Source: Auanema rhodensis (lineage: Eukaryota > Nematoda > Chromadorea > Rhabditida > Rhabditidae). From it: a DNA stretch of 64,000 bases. The notes under the pieces are model-generated. The model was given only the letters and a program-made list of their open reading frames with translations, ran no database searches and had not been told where the DNA came from. Positions 1 through 6,862 of this stretch are shown here, piece after piece. The stretch's first letter is position 1, and every line of letters starts with the position of its first letter. The stretch is from assembly GCA_964057225.1 (NCBI GenBank), contig OZ059895.1:1550001-1614000 (forward strand), read 5' to 3'. Position numbers and translations under genes: made by a program.

Positions 1-79
1 ATTTTCTCGTTGAATAACATTGTCCATCGTCTTTGCCTTGAAAAAAAGAATCTAAAAACATCTACTTTTTGCTAAATTA

Positions 80-112
80 TTTTGAATTTTTTCGAAAAAA
101 TTTTTGTCAAAA
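80..112. other. Inverted repeat around TTCGAA palindrome in the monomer
   Basis: Outer arms TTTTGA (80-85) and TCAAAA (107-112) enclose an AT-rich palindrome centred on CG at 93-94. In this monomer type the palindrome AATTTTTTCGAAAAAATT (85-102) is perfect over 18 bp. Most other monomers have one T changed to A on the left (GAAATTTTTCG), which shortens the perfect core to TTTTTCGAAAAA. The element recurs in essentially every monomer. Confidence 0.85.
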
Positions 113-128
113 TGTTTTTGGAAGCAAT

Positions 129-159
129 GTTGAGTGTACATGGAAACTCAACATACACT
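129..159. other. Overlapping, mutually exclusive inverted repeats
   Basis: GTTGAGT (129-135) pairs perfectly with ACTCAAC (146-152) across a 10-nt loop. AGTGTA (133-138) pairs perfectly with TACACT (154-159). The left arms share AGT at 133-135, so only one hairpin or cruciform can form at a time. Both arm pairs are kept in nearly all of the roughly 170 monomers. Rare exceptions include 2255 (CTCAACTTACAC), 25853 (GCTATG just upstream) and 46213 (ATATTGAG). Confidence 0.85.
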
Positions 160-237
160 AATGCATCATTTTTCAAACGATCATAACTAATTTTTGTATT
201 AAGCGTTTTTCAATGTAGTATAGTGCATTCGATGCCG

Positions 238-288
238 ATTTTTAAGCTGCGTCGATCTGTGTTATCAGATTTGCGCTAGCTTAAAAAT
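238..288. other. Long structured hairpin in the monomer
   Basis: ATTTTTAAGCT (238-248) pairs with AGCTTAAAAAT (278-288) over 11 bp. Then GCG (249-251) pairs with CGC (274-276), leaving T277 bulged. ATCTG (255-259) pairs with CAGAT (266-270), closing a 6-nt loop. The whole stretch can thus fold into one interrupted hairpin. In monomer types B, E and F (29-46 kb) both outer arms carry a change (ATTTGTAAGCT and AACTTAAAAAT), and neither change compensates for the other. Confidence 0.85.
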
Positions 289-305
289 GCACCGAGATAT
301 CAACT

Positions 306-327
306 GATATAAGTTCACACTTATATC
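306..327. other. Perfect 9-bp stem, 4-nt loop hairpin in the monomer
   Basis: GATATAAGT (306-314) and ACTTATATC (319-327) are exact reverse complements around loop TCAC. The hairpin is kept in most monomers. It is weakened in the 5-monomer repeat of 23-27 kb (AATACAAGT on the left arm) and in monomers with CACTCATATCC or CACATATATCC in the right domain. Confidence 0.9.
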
Positions 328-3300
328 CTCGATTTTCACCCTGAAGAATTAAATTTCTCGTTGAATAACATTGTCCATCGTCTTTGCCTTGAAAAAAAGA
401 ATCTAAAAACATCTACTTTTTGCTAAATTATTTTGAATTTTTTCGAAAAAATTTTTGTCAAAATGTTTTTGGAAGCAATGTTGAGTGTACATGGAAACTC
501 AACATACACTAATGCATCATTTTTCAAACGATCATAACTAATTTTTGTATTAAGCGTTTTTCAATGTAGTATAGTGCATTCGATGCCGATTTTTAAGCTG
601 CGTCGATCTGTGTTATCAGATTTGCGCTAGCTTAAAAATGCACCGAGATATCAACTGATATAAGTTCACACTTATATCCTCGATTTTCACCTTGAAGAAT
701 TAATTTTTTCGTTGAATAACATTGTCTATCGTCTTTGCTTTGAAAAATGGAATCTAAAAACATCTACTTTTTGCTAAATTATTTTGAAATTTTTCGAAAA
801 AATTTTTGTCAAAATGTTTTTGGAAGCAATGTTGAGTGTACATGGAAACTCAACATACACTAATGCATCATTTTTCAAACGATCATAACTAATTTTTATT
901 TTAAGCGTTTCTCAATGTAGTATAGTGCATTCGATGCGGATTTTTAAGCTGCGTCGATCTGTGTTATCAGATTTGCGCTAGCTTAAAAATGCACCGAGAT
1001 ATCAACTGATATAAGTTCACACTTATATCCTCGATTTTCATCCTGAAGAATTAATTTTTTCGTTGAATAACATTGTCCATCGTCTTTGCCTTGAAAAAAC
1101 GAATCTAACAACATCTACTTTTTGCTAAATTATTTTGAAATTTTTCGAAAAAATTTTTGTCAAAATGTTTTTGGAAGCAATGTTGAGTGTACATGGAAAC
1201 TCAACATACACTAATGCATCATTTTTCAAACGATCATAACTAATTTTTGTATTAAGCGTTTCTCAATGTAGTATAGTGCATTCGATGCGGATTTTTAAGC
1301 TGCGTCGATCTGTGTTATCAGATTTGCGCTAGCTTAAAAATGCACCGAGATATCAACTGATATAAGTTCACACTTATATCCTCGATTTTCACCCTGAAGA
1401 ATTAATTTTCTCGTTGAATAACATTGTCCATCGTCTTTGCCTTGAAAAAAAGAATCTAAAAACATCTACTTTTTGCTAAATTATTTTGAATTTTTTCGAA
1501 AAAATTTTTGTCAAAATGTTTTTGGAAGCAATGTTGAGTGTACATGGAAACTCAACATACACTAATGCATCATTTTTCAAACGATCATAACTAATTTTTG
1601 TATTAAGCGTTTTTCAATGTAGTATAGTGCATTCGATGCCGATTTTTAAGCTGCGTCGATCTGTGTTATCAGATTTGCGCTAGCTTAAAAATGCACCGAG
1701 ATATCAACTGATATAAGTTCACACTTATATCCTCGATTTTCACCCTGAAGAATTAATTTTTTCGTTGAATAACATTGTCTATCGTCTTTGCTTTGAAAAA
1801 TGGAATCTAAAAACATCTACTTTTTGCTAAATTATTTTGAAATTTTTCGAAAAAATTTTTGTCAAAATGTTTTTGGAAGCAATGTTGAGTGTACATGGAA
1901 ACTCAACATACACTAATGCATCATTTTTCAAACGATCATAACTAATTTTTGTTTTAAGCGTTTCTCAATGTAGTATAGTGCATTCGATGCGGATTTTTAA
2001 GCTGCGTCGATCTGTGTTATCAGATTTGCGCTAGCTTAAAAATGCACCGAGATATCAACTGATATAAGTTCACACTTATATCCTCGATTTTCATCCTGAA
2101 GAATTAATTTTTTCGTTGAATAACATTGTCCATCGTCTTTGCCTTGAAAAAACGAATCTAACAACATCTACTTTTTGCTAAATTATTTTGAAATTTTTCG
2201 AAAAATTTTTTGTCAAAATGTTTTTGGAAGCAATGTTGAGTGTACATGGAAACTCAACTTACACTAATGCATCATTTTTCAAACGATCATAACTAATTTT
2301 TGTATTAAGCGTTTCTCGATGTAGTATAGTGCATTCGATGCGGATTTTTAAGCTGCGTCGATCTGTGTTATCAGATTTGCGCTAGCTTAAAAATGCACCG
2401 AGATATCAACTGATATAAGTTCACACTTATATCCTCGATTTTCATCCTGAAGAATCAATTTTTTCGTTGAATAACATTGTCCATCGTCTTTGCCTTAAAA
2501 AAACGAATCTAACAACATCTACTTTTTGCTAAATTATTTTGAAATTTTTCGAAAAAATTTTTGTCAAAATGTTTTTGGAAGCAATGTTGAGTGTACATGG
2601 AAACTCAACATACACTAATGCATCATTTTTCAAACGATCATAACTAATTTTTGTATTAAGCGTTTCTCAATGTAGTATAGTGCATTCGATGCCGATTTTT
2701 AAGCTGCGTCGATCTGTGTTATCAGATTTGCGCTAGCTTAAAAATGCACCGAGATATCAACTGATATAAGTTCACACTTATATCCTCGATTTTCACCCTG
2801 AAGAATTAATTTTTTCGTTGAATAACATTGTCTATCGTCTTTGCCTTGAAAAATGGAATCTAAAAACATCTACTTTTTGCTAAATTATTTTGAAATTTTT
2901 CGAAAAAATTTTTGTCAAAATGTTTTTGGAAGCAATGTTGAGTGTACATGGAAACTCAACATACACTAATGCATCATTTTTCAAACGATCATAACTAATT
3001 TTTGTATTAAGCGTTTCTCAATGTAGTATAGTGCATTCGATGCCGATTTTTAAGCAGCGTCGATCTGTGTTATCAGATTTGCGCTAGCTTAAAAATGCAC
3101 CGAGATATCAACTGATATAAGTTCACACTTATATCCTCGATTTTCACCCTGAAGAATTAATTTTTTCGTTGAATAACATTGTCTATCGTCTTTGCCTTGA
3201 AAAATGGAATCTAAAAACATCTACTTTTTGCTAAATTATTTTGAAATTTTTCGAAAAAATTTTTGTCAAAATGTTTTTGGAAGCAATGTTGAGTGTACAT

Positions 3301-6026
3301 GGAAACTCAACATACACTAATGCATCATTTTTCAAACGATCATAACTAATTTTTGTATTAAGCGTTTCTCAATGTAGTATAGTGCATTCGATGCCGATTT
3401 TTAAGCTGCGTCGATCTGTGTTATCAGATTTGCGCTAGCTTAAAAATGCACCGAGATATCAACTGATATAAGTTCACACTTATATCCTCGATTTTCACCC
3501 TGAAGAATTAATTTTTTCGTTGAATAACATTGTCTATAGTCTTTGCCTTGAAAAATTGAATCTAAAAACATCTACTTTTTGCTAAATTATTTTGAAATTT
3601 TTCGAAAAAATTTTTGTCAAAATGTTTTTGGAAGCAATGTTGAGTGTACATGGAAACTCAACATACACTAATGCATCATTTTTCAAACGATCATAACTAA
3701 TTTTTGTATTAAGCGTTTCTCGATGTAGTATAGTGCATTCGATGCGGATTTTTAAGCTGCGTCGATCTGTGTTATCAGATTTGCGCTAGCTTAAAAATGC
3801 ACCGAGATATCAACTGATATAAGTTCACACTTATATCCTCGATTTTCACCCTGAAGAATTAATTTTCTCGTTGAATAACATTGTCCATCGTCTTTGCCTT
3901 GAAAAAAAGAATCTAAAAACATCTACTTTTTGCTAAATTATTTTGAATTTTTTCGAAAAAATTTTTGTCAAAATGTTTTTGGAAGCAATGTTGAGTGTAC
4001 ATGGAAACTCAACATACACTAATGCATCATTTTTCAAACGATCATAACTAATTTTTGTATTAAGCGTTTCTCGATGTAGTATAGTGCATTCGATGCGGAT
4101 TTTTAAGCTGCGTCGATCTGTGTTATCAGATTTGCGCTAGCTTAAAAATGCACCGAGATATCAACTGATATAAGTTCACACTTATATCCTCGATTTTCAC
4201 CCTGAAGAATTAATTTTCTCGTTGAATAACATTGTCCATCGTCTTTGCCTTGAAAAAAAGAATCTAAAAACATCTACTTTTTGCTAAATTATTTTGAATT
4301 TTTTCGAAAAAATTTTTGTCAAAATGTTTTTGGAAGCAATGTTGAGTGTACATGGAAACTCAACATACACTAATGCATCATTTTTCAAACGATCATAACT
4401 AATTTTTGTATTAAGCGTTTTTCAATGTAGTATAGTGCATTCGATGCCGATTTTTAAGCTGCGTCGATCTGTGTTATCAGATTTGCGCTAGCTTAAAAAT
4501 GCACCGAGATATCAACTGATATAAGTTCACACTTATATCCTCGATTTTCACCCTGAAGAATTAATTTTTTCGTTGAATAACATTGTCTATCGTCTTTGCT
4601 TTGAAAAATCGAATCTAAAAACATCTACTTTTTGCTAAATTATTTTGAAATTTTTCGAAAAAATTTTTGTCAAAATGTTTTTGGAAGCAATGTTGAGTGT
4701 ACATGGAAACTCAACATACACTAATGCATCATTTTTCAAACGATCATAACTAATTTTTGTATTAAGCGTTTCTCAATGTAGTATAGTGCATTCGATGCCG
4801 ATTTTTAAGCTGCGTCGATCTGTGTTATCAGATTTGCGCTAGCTTAAAAATGCACCGAGATATCAACTGATATAAGTTCACACTTATATCCTCGATTTTC
4901 ACCCTGAAGAATTAATTTTTTCGTTGAATAACATTGTCTATCGTCTTTGCTTTGAAAAATCGAATCTAAAAACATCTACTTTTTGCTAAATTATTTTGAA
5001 ATTTTTCGAAAAAATTTTTGTCAAAATGTTTTTGGAAGCAATGTTGAGTGTACATGGAAACTCAACATACACTAATGCATCATTTTTCAAACGATCATAA
5101 CTAATTTTTGTATTAAGCGTTTCTCAATGTAGTATAGTGCATTCGATGCCGATTTTTAAGCTGCGTCGATCTGTGTTATCAGATTTGCGCTAGCTTAAAA
5201 ATGCACCGAGATATCAACTGATATAAGTTCACACTTATATCCTCGATTTTCACCCTGAAGAATTAATTTTTTCGTTGAATAACATTGTCTATAGTCTTTG
5301 CCTTGAAAAATTGAATCTAAAAACATCTACTTTTTGCTAAATTATTTCGAAATTTTTCGAAAAAATTTTTGTCAAAATGTTTTTGGAAGCAATGTTGAGT
5401 GTACATGGAAACTCAACATACACTAATGCATCATTTTTCAAACGATCATAACTAATTTTTGTATTAAGCGTTTCTCGATGTAGTATAGTGCATTCGATGC
5501 GGATTTTTAAGCTGCGTCGATCTGTGTTATCAGATTTGCGCTAGCTTAAAAATGCACCGAGATATCAACTGATATAAGTTCACACTTATATCCTCGATTT
5601 TCACCCTGAAGAATTAATTTTCTCGTTGAATAACATTGTCCATCGTCTTTGCCTTGAAAAAAAGAATCTAAAAACATCTACTTTTTGCTAAATTATTTTG
5701 AATTTTTTCGAAAAAATTTTTGTCAAAATGTTTTTGGAAGCAATGTTGAGTGTACATGGAAACTCAACATACACTAATGCATCATTTTTCAAACGATCAT
5801 AACTAATTTTTGTATTAAGCGTTTTTCAATGTAGTATAGTGCATTCGATGCCGATTTTTAAGCTGCGTCGATCTGTGTTATCAGATTTGCGCTAGCTTAA
5901 AAATGCACCGAGATATCAACTGATATAAGTTCACACTTATATCCTCGATTTTCACCCTGAAGAATTAATTTTTTCGTTGAATAACATTGTCTATCGTCTT
6001 TGCTTTGAAAAATGGAATCTAAAAAC

Positions 6027-6030
6027 ATCT
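6027..6030. repeat. Target site duplication, left copy (ATCT)
   Basis: ATCT precedes the element here and recurs at 10343-10346. The uninterrupted satellite has a single ATCT in ACATCTACTTTTT. Because the next base, A6031, also matches, a 5-bp duplication ATCTA (6027-6031 and 10343-10347) is equally possible. Confidence 0.88.
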
Positions 6031-6408
6031 AATCAAAGAACGAAAAATAAAAAGAAAAAGATTTATTTAAAAAAACAAAAAAAATACAAAAAAATTCAAG
6101 AGAAAATTCCAAACTGAAAAAAATATAAAAAAATTCCTTATCACAATAATTTTAGGACAAAAAACAACGAAATATTGTTTTAATCAGATTACGGTAGTTG
6201 ATTATCAACAGTTCACTGTTTACCAACAATCTCTAAATGGAGCGCGATTACTATGGATTGTTTTATCAATGGGTCATTTTATTCAAATTATTCATTTTAT
6301 TTAATTTTTTCATGAATAATTGTTATCTTAATATTTTATATAAATTATATTATATATTTATCTTTATTTATACTATTCATTTTAGTATCTATAGCCATAT
6401 TCTTGACA
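6031..6408 (-). repeat. 3' LTR (378 bp)
   Basis: Direct copy of 9965-10342 at an offset of 3934 bp with no difference seen. In element orientation it begins TGTCAAG (6408 downward) and ends CTTTGATT (at 6031), so it has the usual TG start but not a CA end. If the target duplication is read as 5 bp, the LTR is 6032-6408 (377 bp). It contains a TATA-like stretch and an AATAAA signal. It is very AT-rich with oligo-A runs on the plus strand. A 79-codon open frame beginning at 6237 on the plus strand lies in it and is not considered a gene. Confidence 0.94.
6062..6067 (-). terminator. AATAAA polyadenylation signal in 3' LTR
   Basis: The plus strand TTTATT reads AATAAA on the minus strand, about 30 bp before the end of the 3' LTR in element orientation and downstream of the TATA-like stretch, which is where an LTR poly(A) signal is expected. 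The 5' LTR has the same hexamer at 9996-10001. Confidence 0.55.
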
Positions 6409-6421
6409 TCCCCGGCCTCTC
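6409..6421 (-). promoter_or_regulatory. Polypurine tract for plus-strand priming
   Basis: On the minus strand GAGAGGCCGGGGA abuts the TG start of the 3' LTR. Purine-rich runs at this exact place prime second-strand DNA synthesis in LTR retrotransposons. Two C residues interrupt it, so the functional core may be only the terminal GGGGA or the tract may be somewhat degenerate. Confidence 0.65.
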
Positions 6422-6553
6422 AAATTTCTCGTCCCGAGAAAAAATTCTTCTTATTACTATTTATTCAATAGTTTAACAGTTTCATTAAAAACAACACTAA
6501 AAATAAACATTTACAACATACATGAGAAAATTCAAATTTCAACAAGAAAATAG
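6422..6553 (-). other. 3' untranslated stretch of the retrotransposon
   Basis: 132 bp between the stop codon and the polypurine tract, AT-rich, with no coding content. It contains a perfect small inverted repeat, TTCTCG (6426-6431) and CGAGAA (6435-6440), with a 3-nt loop, close to the polypurine tract. Whether this has a role is unknown. Confidence 0.6.
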
Positions 6554-6862
6554 TTATGGTGCTGTTTTTTTAAACTGTTGTTGAGGCTTATGGGTTTTGT
6601 GCAAATTCGCAGAATTCTTCTTATAAGAGAATTTCTCATATGGCTTTATATTTGTCGCTGGCTTTTGTTTCCGCCTTTCAATTCTATTTAGCATAGATGC
6701 GACACCCACAGATAGCAATTTTTTTTGTAGCATTGCAAAAAAACTTTTTACATGCTCAAACAAAATACGATCAGAAGATTTCTGATATGGTAACGGCCCA
6801 CCGGCAAACCAGTAATTAGTAACAAGCGCAAGATCGTCTCCTCGACACCCTATGTACTGTTC
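6554..6862 (-). other. Unassigned tail joined to RT at a probable deletion junction
   Basis: After CIDYR (codon ending at 6863) the protein leaves the RT family pattern and reads EQYIGCRGDD, then GDDLALVTNYW and GGPLPYQ, followed by a basic stretch with many Lys and Gln to the stop. The GDxxLV and GPLPY parts faintly recall the integrase C-terminal GPY/F region, which would fit a deletion joining early RT to the end of integrase. It could also be non-homologous sequence. Alternative minus frames at the junction meet stops (TAG, TAA) within a few dozen codons, so the joined frame is the meaningful one. Confidence 0.55.

Larger units (their letters stand above)
9..359. repeat. Representative satellite monomer
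   Basis: One 351-bp unit, phased on the G of TCGTTG. In order it contains a run of A/T tracts (about 41-119), a palindrome around TTCGAA (85-102), overlapping inverted repeats (129-159), a low-variation stretch (about 100-187), a 51-bp structured hairpin (238-288) and a 9-bp stem hairpin (306-327). It has 12 CpG dinucleotides where base composition predicts roughly 8 to 9. The length is divisible by three, so reading phase carries over from monomer to monomer, but stops fall in every frame. I do not recognise it as a named satellite family. Confidence 0.93.
1..6030. repeat. Satellite array, left block (351-bp monomer)
   Basis: Seventeen complete monomers and part of an eighteenth, head to tail. 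The landmark TCGTTGAA recurs every 351 bp (for example G at 9, 360 and 5976). The first monomer has 110 G or C among its first 350 bases, so it is about 69% A+T. Subtypes here are marked by TTCTCG versus TTTTTCG at the landmark, by a full AATTTTTTCGAAAAAATT palindrome in some monomers, and by GATGCC versus GATGCG. Similar three-monomer groups recur (near 1403-2450 and again from 5625 on into the interrupted monomer). No gene is seen in this stretch. It ends inside a monomer where the retrotransposon entered. Confidence 0.97.

Noticed and set aside
129-159. CENP-B box
   Set aside because: No sequence matching the mammalian CENP-B box pattern (TTCG followed by A-rich CGGG) was found in the monomer. 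Only dyad symmetry is present.
1-6030. CRISPR array
   Set aside because: The repeat unit is 351 bp and contiguous, without unique spacers, in a eukaryotic context.
6237-6476. 79-codon plus-strand frame starting in the LTR, and its copy at 10171-10368
   Set aside because: It lies antisense inside the LTR. The two copies share only the LTR part and then diverge into unrelated sequence. The Ile/Phe/Tyr-rich composition reflects AT richness.
6554-6862. Env-like protein or second retroviral gene
   Set aside because: The tail has no signal peptide, no membrane segment and no separate start. It continues the polyprotein frame and is best seen as the product of a deletion junction.
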